The notes: generated by a model not told the origin, from the sequence alone. A stretch of 57,897 nt of DNA from Reyranella sp. (GCA_019750135.1 JAIEOV010000052.1:1-57897), one strand, 5' to 3'. Counted from the first letter of the stretch, positions 1-8,881 are shown. Translations and numbers: made by a program.

Positions 1-188
1 TGCGCCTCGCGCAGCGTCTCGAGAAGGGCGCGGCCAACGCCTATATCGGCGTCATCCCGTCGTTCGGCGATCGCAACTTGGCGCAGGTTTCGGCGCGGCT
101 CGCCGCCGACGAGTCCATGCACTGGACGGTGCTGACGCAGGCGCTGAAGGATCCGCTGCCCGCCAAGGCGCTGAGCTTCGGGGCGTAG
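1..188 (+). CDS. Ferritin-like domain protein, C-terminal fragment (cut by window edge)
   Basis: Reading in the frame that ends at the TAG at 186-188 gives about 61 residues with the segments AYIGVIPSFGDRNLAQVSA and DESMHWTVLTQAL. The helical pattern and the carboxylate/His pair in ADESMHW resemble the last helices of ferritin-like (Ferritin_2/DUF4439-type) proteins, which are periplasmic or cytoplasmic four-helix di-iron-fold proteins of mostly unknown role. The N-terminus lies outside the window, so the number of metal ligands cannot be judged. The cytochrome c gene starts one base after this stop codon, so the two are very likely co-transcribed. Confidence 0.6.
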   Translation, partial: RLAQRLEKGAANAYIGVIPSFGDRNLAQVSARLAADESMHWTVLTQALKDPLPAKALSFGA

Positions 189-189
189 G

Positions 190-555
190 GTGCGCGTAGC
201 GTTGCCTCTGGCGATGCTGGCGCTGGCCGCGGCGGTGCAATCTGCCGCCGCGGCCGACGCCGCGCACGGTCAGGAGCTCTACGAATCGCGCTGCGGCGGT
301 TGTCACTCCCTCGACGCCAACCGCGTCGGGCCGGCTCATCGCGGCGTCTACGGCCGCAAGGCGGGTTCGGCACCGAACTTCAACTACTCGAGCGCGGTCA
401 AGGGCTCGACCGTGGTGTGGGAGGAGAAGACTCTCGACGCCTGGCTCACCAATCCGCAGGCGCTCATTCCCGGCCAGCGCATGAACTTCCGCGTGGCCCT
501 GCCGCAGGACCGCGCCGACATCATCGCTTACCTGCGCCAGCAGTCGGGCAAGTGA
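190..555 (+). CDS. Class I c-type cytochrome, periplasmic
   Basis: The 121-residue product starts with a signal peptide (about residues 1-22) followed by the haem-binding motif CGGCH at about 35-39. A likely axial Met lies in GQRMNF near residue 98, and the C-terminal helix (DIIAYLRQ) is typical. The size and motif spacing match small soluble cytochromes c that carry electrons in the periplasm. The start is GTG at 190, one base after the stop of the ferritin-like gene, which suggests an operon. The redox partner cannot be told from sequence. A large palindromic repeat begins 8 bases after the stop and may end the transcript. Confidence 0.9.
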   Translation: MRVALPLAMLALAAAVQSAAAADAAHGQELYESRCGGCHSLDANRVGPAHRGVYGRKAGSAPNFNYSSAVKGSTVVWEEKTLDAWLTNPQALIPGQRMNFRVALPQDRADIIAYLRQQSGK

Positions 556-563
556 GTGCTGGG

Positions 564-650
564 GCGTCATGCTCTTCCGGACCGCCGGCCTCCGGCCGGC
601 ATCATGATCATGAGCCGGCGAGACGCCGGCGGTCCGGAAGAGCATGACGC
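564..650. repeat. REPIN copy A (inverted REP pair)
   Basis: An 87-bp palindrome whose outer 26 bases on each side are perfectly complementary. Its centre is ATCATGATCATGA flanked by GCCGGCCTCCGGCCGGC on the left and a diverged partner on the right. The centre and the CTCCGG-centred mini-hairpin match two other copies in this window (24013-24073, 30371-30432) and the ends of the RAYT element at 32105-32740. It lies just past the cytochrome c stop and could also act as a transcript end. Confidence 0.8.
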
Positions 651-917
651 CCGGCAAAACAGAACCCGGCGCCGCACGCCGCCGGGTAGGGTGGAGGTGC
701 GCTGGCCGCATCCCCTTGTTCGGCGCGCCTCCGCCCGCCTTCGAAACCGAGAGTATCGGCAGGGCGCCCAGCGGCGGTGAACAAAGCCACCGCCCAGAGG
801 GCGCGATTGCGGATGCGCTGGCCGGTGCCGGGCGGCGCCGACCAGTCAGGCTTGGCATCATCGCGGGGCGGCGGCGCCCCGTGGTCGCAGTCCTCTCTTT
901 GGAGGTCTGGGCTCACA
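651..917. other. Intergenic stretch without a convincing gene
   Basis: This GC-rich segment lies between REPIN copy A and the stop of the aminotransferase. It contains a short hairpin-like CGGGGCGGCGGCGCCCCG near 870. ORFs on both strands overlap it, but none has a ribosome-binding site, a recognisable domain or an end clear of the REPIN. I see no gene here that I can support. Confidence 0.4.
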
Positions 918-2327
918 TCAGCCCTTGAAGTGGCCTTCCGACTTGAGGTCGGCGAGGGTCGCGTCGAAGGCTTGGCGCAGGCGACCGAACAGGTCGGCGA
1001 GCTCGGCCTCGTTGATGACCAGCGGCGGGCAGATCGCGACGCGATCGCCCATGTTGCGGATGAAGAGGCCGCGCGCCACGGCGTGGTTGTAAACGCGGTT
1101 GCCCGCGCCGATGGCCACCAGGTCGAACGGCGTCTTGGTCTTCTTGTCGGCGACGATCTCGAGCGCGCCCATCATGCCGACGCTCATCGCCTCGCCGACC
1201 AGCGGATGATCGGCGAACGACTGGATGTGCTTGGTGAAGACCGGCGACATACGCTTGGCATGGCCGAACAGGTCGATCTCGTCGTAGATCTTCTGCGCCT
1301 CGAGGGCGACCGCGGCGGCCACCGGATGGCCCGAGTAGGTGAAGCCGTGGCCCCAGGCACCGATCTTGGCGCTCTCGCTCATCAGCGCCTGGTAGACCTT
1401 CTCGTTCACCATCACCGCCGAGATCGGCAGGAACGACGCAGACAGCGCCTTGGCGCAGGTCAGGATGTCCGGCTTGATGTTCATCGTCTGGCTGCCCCAG
1501 ACGTTGCCGGTGCGGCCGAAGCCGCAGATGACCTCGTCGGCGACGAACAGCATGTCGTACTTGCGGCACACCGCCTGGATCTTCTCGTAGTAGCCCTTGG
1601 GCGGCACGATCACGCCGCCGGCGCCCATCACCGGCTCGCAGATCATGGCCGCGACCTCGTCGGCGCCGCCTTCCTTGATGATCAGCGCCTCGAGCTCCTC
1701 GGCGCAACGCGTTGCGAACTGCTCCTCGGTCTCGCCGTCCTTGGCGCCGCGGTAGTAGTGCGGCGTGATGGTGTGCACGACACCCGTGATCGGCAGGTCG
1801 AAGGAGCGGTGGTTGAGCGGCAGGCCGGTCAGGCTGCCCGACGCCACGGTGATGCCGTGGTAGCCCTTGAGGCGAGAAACGATCTTCTTCTTCTTCGGCC
1901 GGTCCAGCGCATTGTTCATGTACCACACCATCTTGACGACGGTGTCGTTGGCCTCCGAGCCCGAGTTGGCGAAGAACACCTTCGACATCTCGACCGGCGC
2001 CATCATCTTCAGCTTCTCGGCGAGGTTGATGGCCGGCTCGTGGGAGCGCTGGTTGAAGGCGTGGTAGAAGGGCAGCTGCTTCATCTGCTCGTAGGCCACC
2101 GTCGCCAGGCGCTCGTTGCTGAAGCCCAGCGCCGCTGACCACAGGCCGGCCATGCCCTCGATGTATTCCTTGCCGTCATCGTCGGTGACGTAGATGCCGC
2201 GGCCGCGGACGATGGTCAGCGGGCCGGTCTCCTCGTGCTTCTTGAAGTTGGTGTAAGGGTGCAGGTGGTGTGCAATATCCCGCGCCGCGTTGGAGTTACC
2301 GCGAAAGCTGCGTGAAACGTCGTTCAT
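918..2327 (-). CDS. Class III pyridoxal-phosphate aminotransferase
   Basis: The 469-residue product is a fold-type I, class III aminotransferase (omega-amino acid or polyamine:pyruvate type). Visible marks are GSEAND (about 123-128, phosphate binding), the PLP-contacting Asp in ADEVICGFGRTG (about 264) and the Schiff-base Lys in ILTCAKALSA (about 293). It should move an amino group from an amine or omega-amino acid to pyruvate or a keto acid in the cytoplasm; the exact donor cannot be read from sequence. The frame is open further upstream, but the ATG at 2327 fits the family N-terminus (MNDVSRSF) and follows an AGGG-like site. It is divergent from the dipeptide-type ABC operon, so it may process an imported amine. 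Confidence 0.9.
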   Translation of the reverse strand: MNDVSRSFRGNSNAARDIAHHLHPYTNFKKHEETGPLTIVRGRGIYVTDDDGKEYIEGMAGLWSAALGFSNERLATVAYEQMKQLPFYHAFNQRSHEPAINLAEKLKMMAPVEMSKVFFANSGSEANDTVVKMVWYMNNALDRPKKKKIVSRLKGYHGITVASGSLTGLPLNHRSFDLPITGVVHTITPHYYRGAKDGETEEQFATRCAEELEALIIKEGGADEVAAMICEPVMGAGGVIVPPKGYYEKIQAVCRKYDMLFVADEVICGFGRTGNVWGSQTMNIKPDILTCAKALSASFLPISAVMVNEKVYQALMSESAKIGAWGHGFTYSGHPVAAAVALEAQKIYDEIDLFGHAKRMSPVFTKHIQSFADHPLVGEAMSVGMMGALEIVADKKTKTPFDLVAIGAGNRVYNHAVARGLFIRNMGDRVAICPPLVINEAELADLFGRLRQAFDATLADLKSEGHFKG

Positions 2328-2538
2328 GGCCGCACCCTGAGAAAAAATAACGAGGCCGCAACGATACCGGCCCCTCGCTGGGGATGTCCAACGTATGTAC
2401 CCATGCAAAAAATTTGGGCAATTGACGGCATCACACAGTCGGTGCAACGTAAGGTAGGTATGCGCCAGCGCATAGTACCAGGGGTCGGGGGGACCGGTCG
2501 GGCGCAGCATTGGGTGTGGCGCTAAACGAGGGAATACG
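2328..2538. promoter_or_regulatory. Divergent intergenic region (aminotransferase / ABC operon)
   Basis: This 211-bp spacer is more AT-rich than its surroundings, with runs such as GCAAAAAATTTGG near 2405-2417 and a TTGACG at 2422-2427 facing the ABC operon. No good -10 hexamer lies at the right spacing, so I only infer that both promoters are here. Confidence 0.35.
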
Positions 2539-4152
2539 ATGATTTTCAGTTTGCGGCAGTCTGTGGCGCTGGCGGCGATCGCCTGCGCGGGTCTCGGCGT
2601 GGCGCCCATGGCGCAGGCCAAGACGTTCAAATGGTCCAACTCGGGCGATGTCAGCTCGATGGATCCGTACGCCCGTCAGGAGACCTTCCTCCTGACCTTT
2701 ACCCAGAACATCTACGATCCGCTGATCCGGCGCGACAAGAACCTGAAGCTCGAGCCGGCGCTGGCCACCAAGTGGGGCCAGACCGATCCGACGACCTGGT
2801 TCTTCGACATCCGTCCGAACGTGAAGTTCCATGACGGCTCGCCGCTCACCGCCGACGACGTGGTGTTCTCGCTCAACCGTGCCAACGGCCCGGGCTCGAA
2901 CCTGCAGAGCAACTTCGTTTCGGTGAAGGAGATCAAGAAGGACGGCGACATGCGCGTCCTCGTCACCACCAAGTATCCCGATCCGCTGCTCGCCGACAAA
3001 TGGGCGGCGATCACGATCATGTCCAAGGCGTGGGCCGAGAAGAACAACGCGGTCAACTCCGCGGACATGACCAAGAACGAGGAGAACTTCGCCACCCGCA
3101 ACGCCATGGGCACGGGCCCCTTCATGCTGAAGGAGCGCAAGGCCGGCGAGCGCACGGTGCTGGTGAACAATCCCAACTGGTGGGACAAGGCCGAGCATAA
3201 CCTCACCGAGGTGATCTTCACGCCGGTCGCCAACCCGGCGACCCGCATCGCCGCGCTGAAGGCGGGCGACATCGACATGACCTACGAGGTGCCGCCGGCC
3301 GACACCGAGTCGCTGAAGAAGGAAGCCAGCATCAAGGTGATGGAAGGCCCCGAGACCCGCGTCGTCTATCTCGGCATGGACCAGGAGCGGCCCGAGCTAC
3401 TCGAGTCCAACGTCAAGGGCAAGAACCCGTTCAAGGACAAGAAGGTCCGCGAGGCCATCCACCGCTCGATCGACGTCGACGCCATCAAGCGCACCGTGAT
3501 GCGCGGCCAGTCCTACCCGACCAACCTGATGGTGGCGCCGGGCATCAACGGCTACATGAAGGATCTCGACAAGCGCCCGGCGCTCCTGAAGCCGGACGAG
3601 GCCAAGAAGATGCTGGCCGATGCCGGCTACCCGAACGGCTTCGAGGTCGGCATGGATTGCCCCAACGACCGCTACGTCAACGACGAGAAGATCTGCCAGG
3701 CCGTCGTGGCGATGCTCGCCAAGATCGGCGTGAAGGTGAATCTCAAGGCGCAGACGCGCAACCTCTACTTCGCCAAGATCCTGCGCAAGAACGACCTGTC
3801 GCCGGGCGAGACGAGCTTTTACATGCTTGGCTGGTCGCCGGCCCAGACCTACGACGTGCACAACGTCTTCGAGGCGCTGATTCAGACCCCGAACAAGGCG
3901 ACCAAGAAGGGCCAGTTCAACGCCGGCGGCTACTCGAACCCCGAGCTCGACAAGCTCGCCGACGCCATGGAGCAGGAGACCGACAAGGCCAAGCGCGATG
4001 CCGAGATCGCGAAGGCGACCAAGCTCTATGTCGACGACTTCGCCTACATCCCGCTGCACCAGCAAGCGCTGGTGTGGGCGGCGCGCAAGAACATCGACCT
4101 GGTGCAGCCGGCCGACAACTCCTTCCCACTGCGCTTCGTCAACGTGAAGTAG
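2539..4152 (+). CDS. Dipeptide/oligopeptide-type ABC transporter substrate-binding protein
   Basis: The 537-residue protein has a Sec signal peptide (residues 1-27, ending MAQAK) and the SBP_bac_5 pattern: SSMDPYARQETF near the mature N-terminus, VKFHDGSPLTADDVVFSL (about 95-112) and RNAMGTGPFMLKE (about 187-199). It should bind peptides or similar solutes in the periplasm and deliver them to the permeases encoded downstream. It is the first gene of a five-gene cluster (binding protein, two permeases, two ATPases). A strong hairpin with a T-tract separates it from the permease genes, which would let it be made in excess. The ligand cannot be predicted. Confidence 0.93.
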   Translation: MIFSLRQSVALAAIACAGLGVAPMAQAKTFKWSNSGDVSSMDPYARQETFLLTFTQNIYDPLIRRDKNLKLEPALATKWGQTDPTTWFFDIRPNVKFHDGSPLTADDVVFSLNRANGPGSNLQSNFVSVKEIKKDGDMRVLVTTKYPDPLLADKWAAITIMSKAWAEKNNAVNSADMTKNEENFATRNAMGTGPFMLKERKAGERTVLVNNPNWWDKAEHNLTEVIFTPVANPATRIAALKAGDIDMTYEVPPADTESLKKEASIKVMEGPETRVVYLGMDQERPELLESNVKGKNPFKDKKVREAIHRSIDVDAIKRTVMRGQSYPTNLMVAPGINGYMKDLDKRPALLKPDEAKKMLADAGYPNGFEVGMDCPNDRYVNDEKICQAVVAMLAKIGVKVNLKAQTRNLYFAKILRKNDLSPGETSFYMLGWSPAQTYDVHNVFEALIQTPNKATKKGQFNAGGYSNPELDKLADAMEQETDKAKRDAEIAKATKLYVDDFAYIPLHQQALVWAARKNIDLVQPADNSFPLRFVNVK

Positions 4153-4177
4153 GGAAGACAAAGACAGAAGCGACTGC

Positions 4178-4250
4178 CTCCCCCGTCGTACGGGGGAGGT
4201 GGCCCGCAGGGCCGGAGGGGGAAAGCCCCAGTCCGGCCCTCTCTTTTTTC
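4178..4250 (+). terminator. Tandem hairpins with T-tract after the binding-protein gene (attenuator-like)
   Basis: Two structures follow each other. The first is a stem CTCCCCCGT / ACGGGGGAG with a 3-base loop (4178-4198). The second pairs AGGGCCGG (4208-4215) with CCGGCCCT (4233-4240) and is followed at once by a T-rich run (4242-4249). The second looks like an intrinsic terminator. The first resembles a C5/G5 palindromic repeat that I believe is common between genes in alphaproteobacteria. Because the permease genes follow in the same direction, it probably ends only part of the transcripts. Confidence 0.7.
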
Positions 4251-4359
4251 AGATCATGATCTTCAATTTTCGCCAAATGCCTGGTTGGCCTTCCCCCAAA
4301 CGCACATTCCGTTCTGGCGTCTTTCCTGCTAGGCCTGCGCCAAGGCTGACCCATTCATC

Positions 4360-5352
4360 ATGATTGCCTTTATCCTGCGACGAATGCTGCAATCCATCGC
4401 CGTGCTGGTGGCGGTGGGTTTGGTCGCCTTCTCGCTGTTCCGTTACGTCGGCGACCCCATCAACGCCATGGTCGGCCAGGACACCTCGATGGAGGACCGG
4501 GCGGCCCTGCGCGAGAAGCTGGGGTTGAATGATTCCCCGCCCGTGCAGTTCCTGCGCTTCATCTCCAATGCGGCGCAGGGCAATTTCGGACTGTCCTATC
4601 GCACCTCCGAGCCGGTCAGCCGCATGATCTTCGAGCGTGTGCCCGCGACCCTCGAGCTGGCCTTCTGTGCGGCGATCTTCGTGCTCTTCGTCGGCGTGCC
4701 GATGGGCGTCTATACCGGCCTCTATCCCAAGCACTGGTCGAGCCGATTGCTGCAGACCGTCTCCCTGCTGGGCGTATCGTTGCCGCCCTTCCTGCTGGGC
4801 ATCCTGCTGATCCTGGTCTTCGCCGTCATGCTGCACTGGCTGCCGTCGTTCGGCCGCGGTGAGACCGTGCAGATCGGCTGGTGGACCACCAACTTTCTCA
4901 CCCTCTCCGGGCTGAAAGCGCTGATCCTGCCGTCGATCACGCTCGGCCTGTTCCAGCTCACCCTGATCATGCGCCTGGTGCGCTCGGAGATGCTGGAGGT
5001 GATGCGTACCGACTACATCAAGTTCGCGCGCGCCCGCGGCCTCACCAACCGCGCCATCAACTTCGGCCATGCACTCAAGAACACGCTGGTGCCGGTCATC
5101 ACCGTGATGGGCCTGCAGCTCGGCACCCTGATCGCCTTCGCCATCGTCACCGAGACGGTGTTCGCCTGGCCGGGCGTCGGCCAGCTCTTCCTGCAGTCGG
5201 TGCAGTTCTCCGACATCCCGGTGATGGCGGCCTACCTGCTGCTGATCGCGCTGCTGTTCGTGGTCATCAACCTCGTCGTCGATCTCCTCTATTTCGTCGT
5301 CGATCCGCGCCTGCGCAGCCAGGGCGGCGCCGCCCGAGTCGCAGGCCACTGA
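4360..5352 (+). CDS. ABC transporter permease, DppB type
   Basis: A 330-residue inner-membrane protein with an N-terminal transmembrane helix (IAVLVAVGLVAFSLFRYVGD), a periplasmic loop and further helices. The EAA-like cytoplasmic loop DYIKFARARGLTNRAI (about 224-239) is the ATPase contact site of this family. The C-terminal VFAWPGVGQLF motif is typical of DppB/OppB permeases. It pairs with the next gene, which starts one base after this stop codon. It forms half of the membrane channel of the transporter fed by the binding protein at 2539. Confidence 0.93.
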   Translation: MIAFILRRMLQSIAVLVAVGLVAFSLFRYVGDPINAMVGQDTSMEDRAALREKLGLNDSPPVQFLRFISNAAQGNFGLSYRTSEPVSRMIFERVPATLELAFCAAIFVLFVGVPMGVYTGLYPKHWSSRLLQTVSLLGVSLPPFLLGILLILVFAVMLHWLPSFGRGETVQIGWWTTNFLTLSGLKALILPSITLGLFQLTLIMRLVRSEMLEVMRTDYIKFARARGLTNRAINFGHALKNTLVPVITVMGLQLGTLIAFAIVTETVFAWPGVGQLFLQSVQFSDIPVMAAYLLLIALLFVVINLVVDLLYFVVDPRLRSQGGAARVAGH

Positions 5353-5353
5353 C

Positions 5354-6292
5354 ATGTCGATGCAGCAACCCGTAACCACCAGCTGGCTGCATCGTGTGAC
5401 CGACAGCGACATCTGGTGGAGCTTCAAGTCCTCGCCCACGACCGTCGCGGCGGCGGCGGTCACGCTCTTCATCTTCGTCATCGCCTTCTTCGCGCCGCTG
5501 CTGGCGCCGCATACGCCGTTCGACCCGGCCACGCTCAGCCTGAGCGACGGGCTGAAGCCGCCGGTCCTGGTCTCGCCCGACGGCGAGTGGACCTTCCCGC
5601 TGGGCACCGACGACCAGGGCAGGGACGTGCTGAGCTCGATCATGTACGGCACGCGCCTGTCGCTTATCGTGGGTTTCGCTTCGGTCATCGTCGCCATGGT
5701 GATCGGTATCGCGCTCGGCCTGGTCAGCGGCTATGTCGGCGGCGCCGTCGACACGGTGATCATGCGCATCGCCGACGTGCAGCTCACCTTTCCGGCGATC
5801 CTGGTGGCCCTGCTGATTGACGGCGTCGTGCGCGGCATCATCTCGGTGCAGCGCCACGACGAGATCGCGATCTTCGTCATCGTCGGCGCCATCGGTCTTT
5901 CCTTCTGGGTCCAGTATGCCCGCACCGTGCGCGGCTCCGTCCTGGTCGAGAAGAACAAGGAGTACGTGCAGGCCGCCCGGGTGATCGGCCTGTCGCCGGT
6001 CCTGATCATGGTCCGCCACGTGCTCCCCAACGTCACCGGCCCGGTGCTGGTGATCGCCACCATCAATCTCGGCCTCGCCATCATCACCGAGGCGACGCTG
6101 TCCTTCCTGGGCGTCGGCCTGCCCTCGACCCAGCCGTCGCTCGGGACGCTCATCCGCCTCGGCAACGAGGTGCTGCAGTCGGGCGAGTGGTGGGTGATCG
6201 TCTTCCCGGGCGCCATGCTCGCCGCCCTGGTCCTGGCCGTGAACCTCCTGGGCGACTGGCTGCGCGACGCCCTCAATCCCAAACTGCGCTAG
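5354..6292 (+). CDS. ABC transporter permease, DppC type
   Basis: A 312-residue inner-membrane protein with a first helix at about 33-51, the OppC-type segment FPLGTDDQGRDVLS (about 80-93) and the EAA loop EYVQAARVIGLSPV (about 202-215). The C-terminus NLLGDWLRDALNPKLR is the standard ending of this family. It is the second half of the channel and follows the DppB-type gene by one base, which implies translational coupling. Confidence 0.93.
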   Translation: MSMQQPVTTSWLHRVTDSDIWWSFKSSPTTVAAAAVTLFIFVIAFFAPLLAPHTPFDPATLSLSDGLKPPVLVSPDGEWTFPLGTDDQGRDVLSSIMYGTRLSLIVGFASVIVAMVIGIALGLVSGYVGGAVDTVIMRIADVQLTFPAILVALLIDGVVRGIISVQRHDEIAIFVIVGAIGLSFWVQYARTVRGSVLVEKNKEYVQAARVIGLSPVLIMVRHVLPNVTGPVLVIATINLGLAIITEATLSFLGVGLPSTQPSLGTLIRLGNEVLQSGEWWVIVFPGAMLAALVLAVNLLGDWLRDALNPKLR

Positions 6293-6303
6293 AACAGGCG
6301 AAG

Positions 6304-7326
6304 ATGGCCGTCGCATCGAACAATCCGCCGCTTCTCGAGGTCAAGAACCTCAGGGTCGAGTTCCCGACGCGGCGCGGCACGCTGCTCGCCGTCGACGACG
6401 TCTCCTTCGACATCGCCCCCGGCGAGGTTTTGGGCGTCGTGGGTGAATCGGGCGCCGGCAAGTCGCTGACCGGCAACGCCATCATTGGCCTGCTCGAGCC
6501 GCCCGGCCGCATCGCCGGCGGCGAGGTCAAGCTGGAAGGCCGGCGCATCGACAACCTGCCCTACGAGGAGATGCGCAAGATCCGCGGCCACAGGATCGGC
6601 GCCATCTTCCAGGATCCGCTGACCAGCCTGAACCCGCTCTATTCGATCGGCCGCCAGCTGGTCGAGACCATCCAGACCCATCTGCCGCTGTCCGCCAGTC
6701 AGGCCCGCAAGCGCGCCCTCGATCTCCTGAAGGAGGTCGGCATCCCGGGCGCGGAGAACCGCATCGATCACTATCCGCATCAGTTCTCCGGCGGCATGCG
6801 CCAGCGTGTCGTGATCGCGCTCGCCCTCTGCGCCGGTCCGCGCCTGATCGTGGCCGATGAGCCCACGACCGCGCTCGACGTCTCGATCCAGGCACAGATC
6901 ATCGCGCTGTTGAAGAAGCTCTGCCGCGAGCACCAGACGGCGGTGATGCTGGTGACCCACGACATGGGCGTGATCGCCGAGACCGCTGATCGCGTCGCGG
7001 TGATGTATGCCGGCCGCATCGCCGAGATCGGCCCGGTGCGCGACGTGGTCAAGCACGCCAAGCACCCCTACACCAAGGGCCTGATGGGCTCGATCCCGAG
7101 CCTCGGCGTGCGCCACGACAAGCTCACGCAGATCGACGGCGCCATGCCGCGGCTCACCGAGATCCCCAAGGGCTGCGCCTTCAATCCGCGCTGCACCGTC
7201 CGCGGCAGCCGCTGCCTCAGCGAACGGCCGGAGCTGATGAGCGCAGGCGCGAGCCGCGCGGCCTGTTGGCTGCACGATCGCGGCGGCGTCGGCGCGCCGG
7301 TTTCCAAGGAGCTGGTCGATGCCTGA
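6304..7326 (+). CDS. ABC transporter ATP-binding protein, DppD type
   Basis: A 340-residue cytoplasmic ATPase with Walker A GESGAGKS (about 47-54), signature FSGGMRQR, Walker B VADEPTTALDV and the H-loop His in THDMG. The C-terminal cysteine-rich oligopeptide-ABC extension (GCAFNPRCTVRGSRC) can hold an iron-sulfur centre in some relatives. The frame is open upstream into the permease gene, but the ATG at 6304, 11 bases past the permease stop, gives the family N-terminus. It overlaps the next ATPase gene by 8 bases. Confidence 0.93.
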   Translation: MAVASNNPPLLEVKNLRVEFPTRRGTLLAVDDVSFDIAPGEVLGVVGESGAGKSLTGNAIIGLLEPPGRIAGGEVKLEGRRIDNLPYEEMRKIRGHRIGAIFQDPLTSLNPLYSIGRQLVETIQTHLPLSASQARKRALDLLKEVGIPGAENRIDHYPHQFSGGMRQRVVIALALCAGPRLIVADEPTTALDVSIQAQIIALLKKLCREHQTAVMLVTHDMGVIAETADRVAVMYAGRIAEIGPVRDVVKHAKHPYTKGLMGSIPSLGVRHDKLTQIDGAMPRLTEIPKGCAFNPRCTVRGSRCLSERPELMSAGASRAACWLHDRGGVGAPVSKELVDA

Positions 7327-8365
7327 CGGCGCGAGCATGAGCCAGTTCGTCAAGATCGAAGGGTTGAAGCGCTACTTCGACGTCTCCGCGCCTTGGCTGG
7401 TGCGCACTCTGGAAGGCCGGCCGCGCCAGATCGTGCAGGCGGTCGACGGCATCGACATCGAGATCGCCAAGGGCGAGACCTTCTCCCTGGTGGGCGAGTC
7501 GGGCTGCGGCAAGTCGACGGTCGCCCGCCTGGTGGTCGGCCTCTATCCGCCGACGGCAGGCTCGATCGAGTTCGACGGCAATGACATGGCAGGCTCGCGC
7601 AGCCGCGCCGACATGGCCGCCCTGCGCCGGCGCATGCAGATGATCTTCCAGGACCCGTACGCCAGCCTCAATCCCCGCTGGCGCGTGTTCGACATCGTGG
7701 CCGAGCCGATCCGCGCCTTCGGTCTGGCCAAGGACAAGGCCGACCTCGAGAACCAGGTCGGCGAGCGCCTGCGCCAGGTACGGCTGACGCCGGCCGACGG
7801 CCGCAAGTACCCGCACGAGTTCTCTGGCGGCCAGCGCCAGCGCATCTCGATCGCCCGCGCGCTGGCGAGCCATCCCGAGTTCCTGGTGTGCGACGAGCCG
7901 ACCTCGGCGCTCGACGTCTCTGTGCAGGCGCAGATCCTGAACCTGATGGTCGACCTGCAGCGCCGCTTGCAGCTCACCTATCTCTTCATCAGCCACAACC
8001 TCGCGGTCGTCTATCACATCTCCACGCGCGTCGGCGTGATGTATCTCGGCCGCCTGGTCGAGGTGGCGCCGACCGATACGCTGTTCCGGCGGCCCAAGCA
8101 CCCGTACACGCGGATGCTCCTGGACACGATCCCAGACCTCGACATGACGGGACGCCAGCGCGCGCCGGTGGCGGGCGAAGTGCCGAGCCCGATCAACCCG
8201 CCGTCGGGCTGCACCTTTCATCCGCGCTGCCCCTTCGCCAACGAGCGCTGCAAGGTCGAGCGGCCCAAGGCGCTGCCGATCGAGGGCGGCACGGTGGCGT
8301 GCCATGCGATCGAAGAAGGCCGGCTGGGCGTCGAGGAACGGTCGTACGCTCCAAGCGCGGTCTGA
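7319..8365 (+). CDS. ABC transporter ATP-binding protein, DppF type
   Basis: A 348-residue ATPase that pairs with the DppD-type subunit. It shows Walker A GESGCGKS (about 59-66), signature FSGGQRQR, Walker B VCDEPTSALDV, the switch His in ISHNLAV and the C-terminal GCTFHPRCPFANERC module. The ATG at 7319 lies inside the end of the preceding gene (8-base overlap). A second ATG at 7337 (MSQFVKIEG) is also possible. It completes a full transporter from 2539 to 8365. Confidence 0.92.
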   Translation: MPDGASMSQFVKIEGLKRYFDVSAPWLVRTLEGRPRQIVQAVDGIDIEIAKGETFSLVGESGCGKSTVARLVVGLYPPTAGSIEFDGNDMAGSRSRADMAALRRRMQMIFQDPYASLNPRWRVFDIVAEPIRAFGLAKDKADLENQVGERLRQVRLTPADGRKYPHEFSGGQRQRISIARALASHPEFLVCDEPTSALDVSVQAQILNLMVDLQRRLQLTYLFISHNLAVVYHISTRVGVMYLGRLVEVAPTDTLFRRPKHPYTRMLLDTIPDLDMTGRQRAPVAGEVPSPINPPSGCTFHPRCPFANERCKVERPKALPIEGGTVACHAIEEGRLGVEERSYAPSAV

Positions 8366-8383
8366 GGGCCGGAGGCGACTGAC

Positions 8384-8881
8384 ATGCTGACGACCGAAAC
8401 GGCCATAATGTTCGCGAAGTACAGCGACTGGGCTGACCAGGTCCTGTTCAAGGCCATGCAGAAGCTGCCTGGAGATGCTGTCTATCGAACCCGCCAGACG
8501 CTCTTTGGCTCGATGGTCGGCACCCTCAATCACAACTACCAGGTGGACCTCATCTGGCGAGCCCATCTGATTGGTGAGAAGCACGGCTTTTCAAGCCGCC
8601 GAGATCTCCTGCATCCCGACTTTGGCGATCTGGTGCGTGAGCAGTCGAAAATCAATCAATGGTACATCGACTGGGCCAGTCGCCAGAATGCTGAAAGCCT
8701 CAGCGAGCGCCTGACGTTCAGCTTCGTGTCGGGAAAAGCCGCCGAGATGACTCGGGGCGGCATGTTCCTGCATGTCGTCAATCACAAGACCTACCATCGC
8801 GGCTGGGTCAGCGAGATGTTCTTCGATTCGAAGATCAATCCGCCCCAAACCGACCTCAGCGTCTTTCTCTGCGAAGCGTGA
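8384..8881 (+). CDS. DinB-family (DUF664/YfiT-like) putative metal-dependent enzyme
   Basis: A 165-residue protein with the DinB four-helix pattern. The likely metal triad is His50 (TLNHNYQ) and His134/His138 (VVNHKTYHRGW). Relatives are thiol transferases or of unknown role, and despite the name most are not DNA-damage proteins. The gene lies 18 bases after the DppF-type gene and may be read from the same transcript, with no obvious functional link. A long perfect palindrome lies beyond its stop. Confidence 0.85.
   Translation: MLTTETAIMFAKYSDWADQVLFKAMQKLPGDAVYRTRQTLFGSMVGTLNHNYQVDLIWRAHLIGEKHGFSSRRDLLHPDFGDLVREQSKINQWYIDWASRQNAESLSERLTFSFVSGKAAEMTRGGMFLHVVNHKTYHRGWVSEMFFDSKINPPQTDLSVFLCEA

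Noticed and set aside
608..916. 102-residue minus-strand ORF between the aminotransferase and REPIN copy A
   Set aside because: It runs into the REPIN, has no clear ribosome-binding site, and the hydrophobic piece ALWAVALFTAAG is not enough to support a gene.
777..2138. 453-residue plus-strand ORF opposite the aminotransferase
   Set aside because: Its translation is rich in Arg, Asp, Val and His with no domain, as expected for the antisense of a GC-rich gene. The minus-strand aminotransferase has complete family motifs.
4178..4250. Reading the hairpins as a riboswitch
   Set aside because: The stems are simple, the second has a T-tract, and the position after a gene end fits a repeat plus terminator better than a ligand-binding aptamer.
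4250..4265. AGATCATGATCT as another REPIN centre
   Set aside because: It resembles the ATCATGAT core, but no REP mini-hairpins flank it, so it is probably a chance palindrome.
4249..5697. 482-residue minus-strand ORF opposite the DppB-type permease
   Set aside because: Low-complexity Asp/Gln/His/Arg-rich antisense translation; the permease on the plus strand is unambiguous.
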